A stretch of 54,717 nt of DNA, taken from the NCBI GenBank assembly GCA_903915225.1, contig CAIWSB010000008.1, forward strand, positions 1-54,717, read 5' to 3'. This document shows, piece after piece, positions 29,757 through 38,344 of this stretch; position 1 is the stretch's first letter, and each line of letters begins with the position of its first letter. The stretch comes from an uncultured Candidatus Woesearchaeota archaeon (GTDB lineage Archaea; Nanobdellota; Nanobdellia; Woesearchaeales; B29-G15). The notes beneath the pieces were generated by a model. It was given only the letters and a program-made list of their open reading frames with translations. It made no database searches and was not told the origin of the DNA. The position numbers and the translations under genes are program-made.

Positions 29757-30335
29757 TTACCTACCAGAAAGCCTAATCTTTACAGTTTCGGGAAGGTAGA
29801 ACCTGCGCTCGCCCGAATCATCAACCTCAAATTGAATATCTATTCCCTTGGCCTTGACTTTATTTAATCTATTTTTGATGGTTCCATAGTTGAGGTGAAG
29901 CGCCTTGGATATTTCTTCATAGCTTAAAGGCTTAGGGGCATGGTAAAGGTGAGACAGGAAAACATTTTCAGCTTCAGTGAGGCCATCAGATGCAACGGCT
30001 ACTATCTTTGGTATCTCTTGGACTGCTTCCACAGCCGCCTCTGGCAGAGCGGGCTTATGCACCTCAGTGTGCAGCTCCACAACCTCCTTGTGGACAAGCC
30101 GCATGTAGTCCATCATCTGCTTAAGCTCGCGCTTCATGAGAAGATTCTCGTTCTGTAGGTCAGAAACATCCTTGGCCGCCTTGTCCTGGGAGCCCTCCAA
30201 ATGTGAGAGTTTGCGCTGTTGGACATCCCCGCGGGCCTTAAGCCAGGTCACCCACCGGAATAGATTCGTTGTGTCCTCGCGAACCTTTGCAAAAGAGGCA
30301 CTTAGGCTATTGTTAAAGCTGGAAAACCACCCCAT
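29757..30335 (-). CDS. Coiled-coil protein with C-terminal winged-helix/HTH-like domain
   Basis: Start moved to MGWFSSF (30335). C-terminus 'LTEAENVFLSHLYHAPKPLSYEEISKALHLNYGTIKNRLNKVKAKGIDIQFEVDDSGERRFYLPE' is HTH-like. Confidence 0.7.
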   Translation of the reverse strand: MGWFSSFNNSLSASFAKVREDTTNLFRWVTWLKARGDVQQRKLSHLEGSQDKAAKDVSDLQNENLLMKRELKQMMDYMRLVHKEVVELHTEVHKPALPEAAVEAVQEIPKIVAVASDGLTEAENVFLSHLYHAPKPLSYEEISKALHLNYGTIKNRLNKVKAKGIDIQFEVDDSGERRFYLPETVKIRLSGR

Positions 30336-30415
30336 GCCCAAAAGAAACACTTCAAAGGTATAAATATTTTTCCATGAGCGATAGCTATTAAAACAACCAA
30401 ATAATCTCAATTAAA

Positions 30416-31336
30416 ATGGATATTCTTTCCATGGCACTCATTGTTTTTGGGCTTTGCCTGTTTGAGACAATTAATAGCATTGACAACGCAATCATCAACG
30501 CCCAAGTTCTCGCCACCATGCGTCCCTGGGCGCGGCGCTGGTTCTTGCTTTGGGGAATCCTTTTTGCAGTATTTGTTGTACGAGGATTACTGCCCTGGGC
30601 AATAGTCTGGGCGAGCACACCCGCACTGGGGCCGATAGGAGCATTAACCGCCACATTCAGCAGTGATCCTGCTGTTCTTGCAGCAATTGAATCCTCATCT
30701 CCAATGCTCTTGATGGGGGGTGGAGTGTTCCTGATTTTCCTTTTCCTTCATTGGCTCTTCCAGGAGGATAAGAACATTGGCCTGCCCGGGGAGAGATTTT
30801 TCCTCGAGCGAGGGATTTGGTTCTTCGCTGTTGCCTCCATAATCTTGTCAATACTTGTCTGGTTTGCCCTCAAAATTGGCCCAATGGTTGCTTTCGGGGC
30901 AGTGGTTGGTTCAGCAGCCTTCTTCATAACCCATGGATTCAAGCAGAATGCAGAGCAGGGGGAGAAAACCCTGATGAAAAATAGAATTTCCGACGTTAGC
31001 AAAATACTTTATCTTGAGGTTATTGACGCTACTTTCTCAATTGATGGCGTGCTGGGGGCATTTGCCTTCACACTCTCAGTGCCATTAATCATACTCGGCA
31101 ATGGGTTGGGGGCAGTTGTTGTGAGGCACCTGACAGTTGGGAATGTGGCCCGCATAAAGAGGTACGCCTTCCTGAAAAACGGTGCAATGTACTCAATTCT
31201 TTTCTTGGGAATTATTATGATATCTGATTCATTTGGGGCAAACATTCCCTCATGGCTCTCACCCATAACAACCTTCCTAATTGTGGGGTATTTTTTCTTC
31301 AAGTCCAAACGAGCCATCCAGGCCAAACCTTTATAA
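30416..31336 (+). CDS. TerC/DUF475-like integral membrane protein
   Basis: 'CLFETINSIDNAIINAQVLATMRPWARRWFLLWGI', 'FSIDGVLGAFAFTLSVPLIILGNGLGAVVVRHLT'. Confidence 0.82.
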   Translation: MDILSMALIVFGLCLFETINSIDNAIINAQVLATMRPWARRWFLLWGILFAVFVVRGLLPWAIVWASTPALGPIGALTATFSSDPAVLAAIESSSPMLLMGGGVFLIFLFLHWLFQEDKNIGLPGERFFLERGIWFFAVASIILSILVWFALKIGPMVAFGAVVGSAAFFITHGFKQNAEQGEKTLMKNRISDVSKILYLEVIDATFSIDGVLGAFAFTLSVPLIILGNGLGAVVVRHLTVGNVARIKRYAFLKNGAMYSILFLGIIMISDSFGANIPSWLSPITTFLIVGYFFFKSKRAIQAKPL

Positions 31337-31359
31337 ACCAACCCGGTGCTAGGGCTGCC

Positions 31360-32454
31360 ATGGCTAAAATCCTGGGCTTATCCTCTCTGGATTTGAGGAA
31401 TATACTCCCCGAGCTCAAGCAGCTGGAGGGGGGCAGGCTTAACAAGCTTTACCAGCTGAAGGAGCGCTTCACTTTCAGGATAGCCGCCAAAACCGGGCAA
31501 TTCAACCTCAACATTGTCCTACCCGGGCTGATTTTTGTTTCAGAAACAGTCAAATTCGCAGAGACATCTGCTGGGAACTTCTCAATGTCACTCAGGAAAC
31601 GCCTGGACAACGCCCTGCTGAAGAGTGTGGAGCAGGTTGGCACAGAGCGCATCCTTAAACTTGTTTTTGAGAAGGGTGAAACATTTGTTGTCCTGGTGGA
31701 GCTTTTCAGCAGGGGAAACCTGCTACTGCTGGACTCCCAAGAGAGGATCCTTTCGATATACTCGACCCAGAGCTGGTCCACACGGGAGCTTAAACGGGGC
31801 CTGCACTATGAGATGCCACCGGCAATGCCTTCTTTTGACGTCTCGGAGAGGGAGATTGCAGGAGTGCTAAAATTCGCAACCCAGGAGAACATTGTAAAAT
31901 TTTTGGCAGTCGGCCTCGGTTTGGGAGGAATTTATTCAGAAGAGACCTGCCTTATAGGTGAAATTGACAAAACAAAGTCCCCCGCAGATGTGACGCCAAG
32001 AGAATTGTCAAAAGCCTTAGGGGTTTTGCTCCACAAGGATATTTCTCCAACCCTCTATATTAAAAATGGCCCCTTTGCCTTCAGTTCATACCAGTTAAAG
32101 TCCCTTGAATCCCTGAAATTCCAGGGATATCCTACAATTAGTAGAATGGTTGAGGCTTATTTGGACCTGGCTGATACAGCACAACCATCAGTTAACTCTT
32201 CAACTGCAATCAGGCTCCAGGGCATTATTGCCAAGCAAGAGGTGCATATAATTGAGCTTGAGAGAGAGGCAGCAGAGAGCTCCCGCCGTGGAGAGCTTGT
32301 TTACGAAAACTACCAAAAGATTAGCACCCTGATACAGGGTTTTGAGGAAGTAAGGACAACAAAAGGTGCCGAAACAGCGTTTGAATGGCTCCAGTCACAG
32401 CCCGGGGTTGTATCAATAAACAAGAAGGAATTCAGCTTTGCCGTTGAGCTGTGA
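31360..32454 (+). CDS. NFACT-N/M-like protein (RqcH/NEMF/Tae2 family) lacking the NFACT-R part
   Basis: Start moved to MAKILGLSSLDL (31360). 'GGRLNKLYQLKERFTFRIAA', 'FSMSLRKRLDNALLKSVEQVGTERILKLVFE', 'GELVYENYQKISTLIQ'; stops at '...VVSINKKEFSFAVEL'. Confidence 0.78.
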   Translation: MAKILGLSSLDLRNILPELKQLEGGRLNKLYQLKERFTFRIAAKTGQFNLNIVLPGLIFVSETVKFAETSAGNFSMSLRKRLDNALLKSVEQVGTERILKLVFEKGETFVVLVELFSRGNLLLLDSQERILSIYSTQSWSTRELKRGLHYEMPPAMPSFDVSEREIAGVLKFATQENIVKFLAVGLGLGGIYSEETCLIGEIDKTKSPADVTPRELSKALGVLLHKDISPTLYIKNGPFAFSSYQLKSLESLKFQGYPTISRMVEAYLDLADTAQPSVNSSTAIRLQGIIAKQEVHIIELEREAAESSRRGELVYENYQKISTLIQGFEEVRTTKGAETAFEWLQSQPGVVSINKKEFSFAVEL

Positions 32455-32923
32455 GCCGCTCGTAAAGCCTGACAAAACCCTCACTTTCTATGCCGATGCC
32501 CGCCTCAAGTATTGCCGAGGCCAATTCTTTACCTTCTATCTCCTCTTTTGACATGACCTTTTGGAGTGCACGCAGGGTTGAGTCGCACAGGAAGCCTTCA
32601 TTTAATCGCAGGGCGGCATGCTTCCCATTGCGCCTGATTTTACCCCACTTTGGGTGGACTGTGCAATTCCCCAAAACCCAATTTTTACCTTCACTTTTGA
32701 AGCCATGGTTCTCCAGCTCCCGGGAAACAAGTGCAGATACAATCTCAGGTATAGTTCCAGAAGTGAGGATATCGCCAATGGGTGCAGATTCAGAGCATTT
32801 GTCTGGCTTAATCACGGCCCCGAGATAATCCATCACCCTCTGCCTCGGACCTTTATCTGTCCAGACATTCTTGACAAGGTACGCGTATTCCTTGCCCTTC
32901 ACCCTTTTTGTCCTGACGAACAT
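32432..32923 (-). CDS. Conserved-looking hypothetical protein
   Basis: 163-aa ORF 'MFVRTKRVKGKEYAYLVKNVWTDKGPRQRVMDYLG'; 23-bp convergent overlap with the NFACT gene. Confidence 0.6.
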   Translation of the reverse strand: MFVRTKRVKGKEYAYLVKNVWTDKGPRQRVMDYLGAVIKPDKCSESAPIGDILTSGTIPEIVSALVSRELENHGFKSEGKNWVLGNCTVHPKWGKIRRNGKHAALRLNEGFLCDSTLRALQKVMSKEEIEGKELASAILEAGIGIESEGFVRLYERLTAQRQS

Positions 32924-33166
32924 TCCGCTGGTTGGGCACTATGTTATTAATATATTTTTCTATAGATAAAGAGGAGAAAATGTAGACACTAACAATAACG
33001 GTTAATTTAGTCTCAGATTTTCATCTCATCCTTTCCATATAGCTGCCTAGTTAGTGAAGCAAAGACGTGCGATAGAGAAAGGCTACGAAGTCCATTCTCT
33101 TATTTGTATCTTAAAAGTAGCAAATTTTCCGGAAGATTTATAAATATTGACGTTTTTCCAACTTGA

Positions 33167-33646
33167 ATGGCAAAAACAAATCAATCTGAAAACACTAATC
33201 AATCTTTAGGTAAGACGCTTAAGTTGATGGGTCATGATGTTGGTCACTTTATTTCCCAAGTACCACACTATGCCCATCAGGCAGCTAAAGGAGTAGTTTA
33301 TGGTATCGCCTCAACAGGCATATGCTTTCCGACCATGGTAAGGAGGGGCAGGGATGCAAGAGAATCCGGTTCTCAAAAAGCTAAAGATGCTTATGGGGTG
33401 GCATGTGGCATAACTGGTGTTGGTTACTTCACTGGAAGCATGTTAACTCTCATGTATCTCGGAAACCAGGTTGGTGATACAGGCACAACTTACCACAACG
33501 AGGGATTAATTGCCCTTGGTGCAACCCTTGTCGCAACAAACATCGCTTCCGGCGTTTACGAATGGTACAGAAGTGCCAAGATTCGAGCGGCAGGTGAGGG
33601 TTTAGAAGCCAAAGTAGAGACTTCTGTGCCTGAGCCAAAGATATAG
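33167..33646 (+). CDS. Hypothetical membrane-associated protein
   Basis: 159-aa ORF with hydrophobic segments, TATA-like 'tttataaatatt' upstream. Confidence 0.55.
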   Translation: MAKTNQSENTNQSLGKTLKLMGHDVGHFISQVPHYAHQAAKGVVYGIASTGICFPTMVRRGRDARESGSQKAKDAYGVACGITGVGYFTGSMLTLMYLGNQVGDTGTTYHNEGLIALGATLVATNIASGVYEWYRSAKIRAAGEGLEAKVETSVPEPKI

Positions 33647-33840
33647 GCTCCGACTGAACTCCCGAAATAAACTTTTTTTCTAATCTCTTTCACCCATCCC
33701 CCAGATATCTGTAGATATCACAGTGATATCTGTAGATATCTGAGATTTTGAATTCTCGAGGAGAAAAACACACACAGATAAAACTAGGTTTTTAGAAGTT
33801 TAAAACCAATTAACTAGGAAATAAGCAGCAGGAAAAAAAG

Positions 33841-33957
33841 GTGGAACAGCGATCTAAAGTTCCCATGCGGAGCATAGTACTTTCCAGAACGCGAGCCTGC
33901 TTGACTTCCGAGTTCGGAATGGGATCGGGTATTACCAGGTCGTTATGGCCGTTCCAG
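33841..33957 (-). rRNA. rrf: 5S ribosomal RNA
   Basis: Reverse complement TGGAACGGCCATAACGACCTGGTAATACCCGATCCCATTCCGAACTCGGAAGTCAAGCAGGCTCGCG...ATGGGAACTTTAGATCGCTGTTCCA has the canonical CCCGATCCCATTCCGAACTCGGAAGT loop and a closing terminal stem. Confidence 0.93.
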
Positions 33958-33987
33958 GGACGTGTGAAGCCCGCTTATTTAAAAACC

Positions 33988-34788
33988 TTACGGCCGACTC
34001 TTCTTAATGTCCTCTTTCGAATGAATGTGAATCTCTTTTTCAGAGCTCACATGCCCACCGAGAAATCCCATCCGGGCTAGCCTTGGAAACACATCCTCCT
34101 CCAGACTTGCCCCCTCAAAATCGAAGATTTTGGGCTCAGCCACGAAGATTGAGGAGAACCCGATGTAGACATCGGCATGCTTCGGCTTCTGGGTGAAGTC
34201 CAGGATTTTTGTGCCCTCCAGCTTGACAATCCCCTTTTTGCTGGGCGTGGGTGACGTCGTGAGAATGAGCGTGGCTATGGAATTGTGCTTCACATGGCTC
34301 TCCCAGAGCTCGTTGATGTTCATCTTATCAAAGAGGATGTCACAGAATACCACCAAAAACGGCCCGTTAACCTTACCCTTGAGCAGCCTGAGCGAATCTG
34401 CAGTTCCAGATGATTCATGCTCTTCAACATAATTCACCTTGATGCCAAGCCTTTCACCCGAGCCAATGCTCTCAAAAACCGCTGAGAGTACTTCCTTTCT
34501 GCCTATCAGAAAAATTGAATTGAAGTTATTCTCAGCGAGCTTCCTGAGCTGAAGCTCAATCAAAGGTGCACCCCGTATATTCGCCGTTGGCCGAAGCTCT
34601 GTTTTGGATATCCTCAGCATTTCTGGCGGGCCGCCTGCAAGTATTACTGCACTCTTGCTCCCCCCAAGGGATTTCCTTACTAAATATTCAACTGCGTGGC
34701 TCCTGTTCTTTATGTAGATATGATCCACAAGTTTATCTAGCCCATCTAGGAGCTCAGCGTCAATTGTGATTGACACCTTCTCTTTCAT
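33988..34788 (-). CDS. Ribbon-helix-helix (RHH/CopG-like) domain fused to a sugar-1-phosphate nucleotidyltransferase domain
   Basis: N-terminus MKEKVSITIDAELLDGLDKLVDHIYIKNRSHAVEYLVRKSL is RHH-like; then SAVILAGGPPEMLR...LRPTANIRGAPLIELQLRKLAENNF...VVFCDILFD (NTP_transferase). Confidence 0.82.
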   Translation of the reverse strand: MKEKVSITIDAELLDGLDKLVDHIYIKNRSHAVEYLVRKSLGGSKSAVILAGGPPEMLRISKTELRPTANIRGAPLIELQLRKLAENNFNSIFLIGRKEVLSAVFESIGSGERLGIKVNYVEEHESSGTADSLRLLKGKVNGPFLVVFCDILFDKMNINELWESHVKHNSIATLILTTSPTPSKKGIVKLEGTKILDFTQKPKHADVYIGFSSIFVAEPKIFDFEGASLEEDVFPRLARMGFLGGHVSSEKEIHIHSKEDIKKSRP

Positions 34789-34896
34789 ATCACCAATTAG
34801 GATTCATAGATTTAAAAACTTTTTTAAAAAGTAGCATAAAGTAGGATAAAGGTAAGATATTTAAATCTCCCCAGTTAAACCCCGATTGGTGATATG
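34786..34896. promoter_or_regulatory. Divergent promoter with mirrored 12-bp inverted repeat and three 10-bp-phased direct repeats
   Basis: CATATCACCAAT (34786-34797) / ATTGGTGATATG (34885-34896); AGTAGCATAA AGTAGGATAA AGGTAAGATA at 34830-34859. Confidence 0.6.
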
Positions 34897-34898
34897 AA

Positions 34899-36362
34899 TT
34901 GGCTGAATCTTTCACAATAAAGCTGCACAATGGACAAGGAGTTAAAGAGAGCAAGCTGGCCTGCGAAGAGCGTTATCTGCTGGTTGAATTGAGGGAAAAG
35001 CTCAAGGCTTTGAAAACGAGCTTTACCTCTGTTGAGGTTTACAAAAAAGGTCAATCGCGTCCGCTCTTTAAGCTCACCCCCAAATTTCTTTCTGCACCAT
35101 TGATAATATCCATAATTGGAACTGGTTATGTTGGCCTGGTCACTGGTGTTGGGCTCTGCCACCGTGGAAGGAAAGTGATATGCGTTGACGTAGACCAAAA
35201 AAAAGTGGAAATGATTAACCAAAGAGAAACCCCAATATATGAGAAGGGGCTTCAGGAAATGCTCAGTTCCCTGCCCTCCCGGCAATTCACCTGCACCACA
35301 GACATGAAGGAGGCAGTCTTGAAATCAGATGCCACATTCATTGCTGTCGGCACTCCTCCTATGGACAATGGCGACCAGTGCCTTGACCATATCAGGGCAG
35401 TGTCCATCGAGCTTGGAAAAATCCTCAAGCACAAGCCGGGGCATTTGGTGGTTGTGAAAAGCACGGTTATTCCCGGTACAACCCAGAACCTTGTAAAACG
35501 CCTAATTACAGAGAATGCCGGCCACTCAAAGTTTAGGGTTGCCATGGTACCCGAGTTCCTCAGAGAGGGCCTGGCACTGGAGGACTTCCTTAATCCAGCA
35601 CGCATTATTATTGGCGTGGAAAACAACGAGGATTTTGAGGATATCAAATTCATCTTTAAGGAATTCAAGACAAGCTTCTTCAAGACAGCAGTTGCTGCAG
35701 CAGAGATGATAAAATACGCATCCAATGCAATGCTGGCCACAAAGATTACATTTGCCAATGAGATAGGCAACATCTGCAAGCACCAGGACATCGATGTGTA
35801 TGAGGTCATGGATGGCGTTGGGCTTGACCCAAGGATAGGACGTGCTTTCCTAAACGCAGGCCGCGGTTTTGGGGGACGTTGTTTTCCAAAGGATGTGAAG
35901 GCGCTTATGCATCTCGGGCGCAAGATTAGGGAACCTGCGACGCTCCTAGAAGCAGTATGGCAGGTTAACGAAAGGCAGCCCCTAAAGCTGGTTGAACTGG
36001 CCAAGAAGAGAGTTGGAATTCTGAAAGGCAAGCAAGTTGCAGTAATGGGCCTCGCTTTCAAGCCAGGCACAGATGATGTCAGGGAGAGCCCGGCAATCAT
36101 CGTGATTAGAGAGCTACTTCGCCAGGGTGCCCAGGTAATTGCATACGACCCTGTTGCCAGCGAAAACATGGCCAAGGTTTTCCCAAATATTGAATACGGC
36201 AAAACTCCAAAAAATGTAATTGACAAGGCCGATGTGGTTATCGGAGTTACAGAATGGCCTGAGCTGAGGGACGGAAGGCTTTACGAAGGCAAGGTTTTTA
36301 TTGACGGAATGAAATTCCTAAACAAGAAAACCGGCAAGGACTATGAAGGAATCTGCTGGTAA
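34899..36362 (+). CDS. UDP-glucose/GDP-mannose dehydrogenase family protein with about 70-aa N-terminal extension
   Basis: 'IISIIGTGYVGLVTGVGLCHRGRKVICVDVD', 'GRGFGGRCFPKDVKAL', 'GLAFKPGTDDVRESP'; probable TTG start. Confidence 0.88.
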   Translation: MAESFTIKLHNGQGVKESKLACEERYLLVELREKLKALKTSFTSVEVYKKGQSRPLFKLTPKFLSAPLIISIIGTGYVGLVTGVGLCHRGRKVICVDVDQKKVEMINQRETPIYEKGLQEMLSSLPSRQFTCTTDMKEAVLKSDATFIAVGTPPMDNGDQCLDHIRAVSIELGKILKHKPGHLVVVKSTVIPGTTQNLVKRLITENAGHSKFRVAMVPEFLREGLALEDFLNPARIIIGVENNEDFEDIKFIFKEFKTSFFKTAVAAAEMIKYASNAMLATKITFANEIGNICKHQDIDVYEVMDGVGLDPRIGRAFLNAGRGFGGRCFPKDVKALMHLGRKIREPATLLEAVWQVNERQPLKLVELAKKRVGILKGKQVAVMGLAFKPGTDDVRESPAIIVIRELLRQGAQVIAYDPVASENMAKVFPNIEYGKTPKNVIDKADVVIGVTEWPELRDGRLYEGKVFIDGMKFLNKKTGKDYEGICW

Positions 36363-36370
36363 GAGGTGAC

Positions 36371-37357
36371 ATGATGAAAGCAATACTACCTGTAGCAGGT
36401 GTCGGTACACGCTTAAAACCCCACACTCACACAACTGCAAAAGCCCTGATTAATGTGGCTGGAAAGCCAATTCTTGGGCATATCCTTGATGAGATTCGGA
36501 AACTGAAGATAAAAGAGGCAGTGCTGATAATCGGCTATTTGGGAGATCAAATTAGAGAATATGTGACAAAGGCTTACCCAGATATGAAGTTCCAATTCGC
36601 AGAGCAGAAAGAGCGCCGTGGCCTGGGGCATGCAATCCTCCAGGCAGAGCCCTTTGTGAAGGATGAGCCCTGCTTGATAATTTATGGAGACACAATTTTT
36701 ATTGGCGATTTCAGCCAGGCAATACACTCAAAGCATGATGGCTCAATTGGGGTTAAGGTTGTGGATGACCCGCGCCGTTTTGGGGTGGTCGAGCTAAAGG
36801 GGGAGTTCATAACAAAACTAGTCGAAAAGCCAGATTACATTAGGCCGACACCGGTGATTGTGGGTGTGAATGTTATCAACAACTCCAAGCTCATGTTCCA
36901 GTGCCTCCGCGAGCTTATAACCCGGGACATAAAAACAAAGGGGGAGTACCAGCTGACAGATGCATTTCAGCTGATGGTCGGCTCAGGCGCAAAACTCACC
37001 ACATTCCCCGTGGAGGGATGGTATGACTGCGGTGCCCGTGAGACTATCCTTGAGACAAATAAATTCCTTCTTTTCCGGGATGGGGGGCACAGCAAGAGGC
37101 GCGAGGAGACTGTGATAGTTCCGCCAGTATTCATCCATGATTCTGCCAAGATTGCCCATTCAGTTATCGGGCCATATGTAACCATTGACAAGGATGCAGT
37201 GGTCGTTAGCTCCGTAGTCAAAAACTCTATAATTAATGCCAACGCAGAGGTTCAGTGCCTGATGATGACAGACTCAATCATTGGACCTTTCGCCAAGGTC
37301 AAGGGTGAGCTGACCATCCTCAACGTTGGGGATTCCTCAGAGGTTGAGGTCCGCTAA
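36371..37357 (+). CDS. Glucose-1-phosphate nucleotidyltransferase (UTP/dTTP type) with left-handed beta-helix-like C-terminus
   Basis: MMKAILPVAGVGTRLKPHTHTTAKALINVAGKPILGHILDEI; EYQLTDAFQLMV. Confidence 0.9.
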   Translation: MMKAILPVAGVGTRLKPHTHTTAKALINVAGKPILGHILDEIRKLKIKEAVLIIGYLGDQIREYVTKAYPDMKFQFAEQKERRGLGHAILQAEPFVKDEPCLIIYGDTIFIGDFSQAIHSKHDGSIGVKVVDDPRRFGVVELKGEFITKLVEKPDYIRPTPVIVGVNVINNSKLMFQCLRELITRDIKTKGEYQLTDAFQLMVGSGAKLTTFPVEGWYDCGARETILETNKFLLFRDGGHSKRREETVIVPPVFIHDSAKIAHSVIGPYVTIDKDAVVVSSVVKNSIINANAEVQCLMMTDSIIGPFAKVKGELTILNVGDSSEVEVR

Positions 37358-37395
37358 CAGATACTTTTTTAAAATTTCCCTGCTTTTAAGCTGCC

Positions 37396-38319
37396 ATGAG
37401 GGGCAAAACCATACTAATAACCGGCGGAGCAGGGTTTATCGGGAGTCACCTGGCCACCCATTTCTCAACCCATAACATCGTTACAGTATTGGATGACCTC
37501 TCCTCAGGCTCGAGGGACAATTTAAAGGGGCTTGAGCTAAGGTTTGTGAAGGGAAGCATCCTCAATAGGCGGCTTGTAAAACACCTTTGCAAGGGCACTG
37601 ATTTCGTTTTCCATTTGGCTGCAATGGCTTCAGTACAGAGCTCAATTGCAGATCCAGAACGGTGCTTCAGGGTTAATGTGGACGGTAGCCTAAACCTGCT
37701 CAAGGCGGCAGTTGAGGGCAAGGTCAAGAAGTTCATTTTCAGCAGCTCAGCAGCTGTTTACGGCGAAAGCCCAGAGCTGCCAAAGCGTGAGACAATGCTT
37801 CCAGTTCCAATCTCACCTTATGCAGCCTCAAAGCTGGCAGTTGAGCACCAGTGCATTGTTTACAACAAGCTGTATGGCCTTCCGTTTGTTTGCCTACGCC
37901 TTTTCAATGTGTACGGCCCTAAGCAGGACCCGAAGAGCCAATATTCTGGAGTAATCTCAAAGTTCATTGCAGCAGCTCTGGCAAAGCAGCCACTCATTGT
38001 TTTTGGAGATGGTCTACAAACAAGAGATTTTGTCTATGTGGGGGATGTTGTTAACTCATTTGAGGCAGCCATCAGGGATGGAAATGGCATATTCAACATT
38101 GCCAGTGGAGCCACAACCACAATAAACGGCCTTGCTTCGGTCTTGGTGCGCATAACCCATTCAAGCTCGAGTATAATCCATAAGCCTGGCAAGCCGGGCG
38201 ATATTATGCATTCCCGCGCCTCAATAAGGAAGGCTGTTTCAAAACTCAAATGGATTCCGAGAATGCAACTGGCCCGCGGATTGGCTGAGACAGTCACCTG
38301 GCAGAATCAGAAAGTTTAA
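37396..38319 (+). CDS. NAD-dependent epimerase/dehydratase (UDP-glucose 4-epimerase-like)
   Basis: ILITGGAGFIGSHLATHF; FSSSAAVYGESPELPKRE; SPYAASKLAVEHQC (YxxxK). Confidence 0.9.
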   Translation: MRGKTILITGGAGFIGSHLATHFSTHNIVTVLDDLSSGSRDNLKGLELRFVKGSILNRRLVKHLCKGTDFVFHLAAMASVQSSIADPERCFRVNVDGSLNLLKAAVEGKVKKFIFSSSAAVYGESPELPKRETMLPVPISPYAASKLAVEHQCIVYNKLYGLPFVCLRLFNVYGPKQDPKSQYSGVISKFIAAALAKQPLIVFGDGLQTRDFVYVGDVVNSFEAAIRDGNGIFNIASGATTTINGLASVLVRITHSSSSIIHKPGKPGDIMHSRASIRKAVSKLKWIPRMQLARGLAETVTWQNQKV

Positions 38320-38344
38320 ATAATAATCCTTTAAAGGATATTCT

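Noticed and set aside
32980-33166. tRNA or C/D-box sRNA in the non-coding stretch before 33167
   Set aside because: No cloverleaf, T-loop (GGTTCGAATCC-like) or convincing C/D boxes could be identified by eye.
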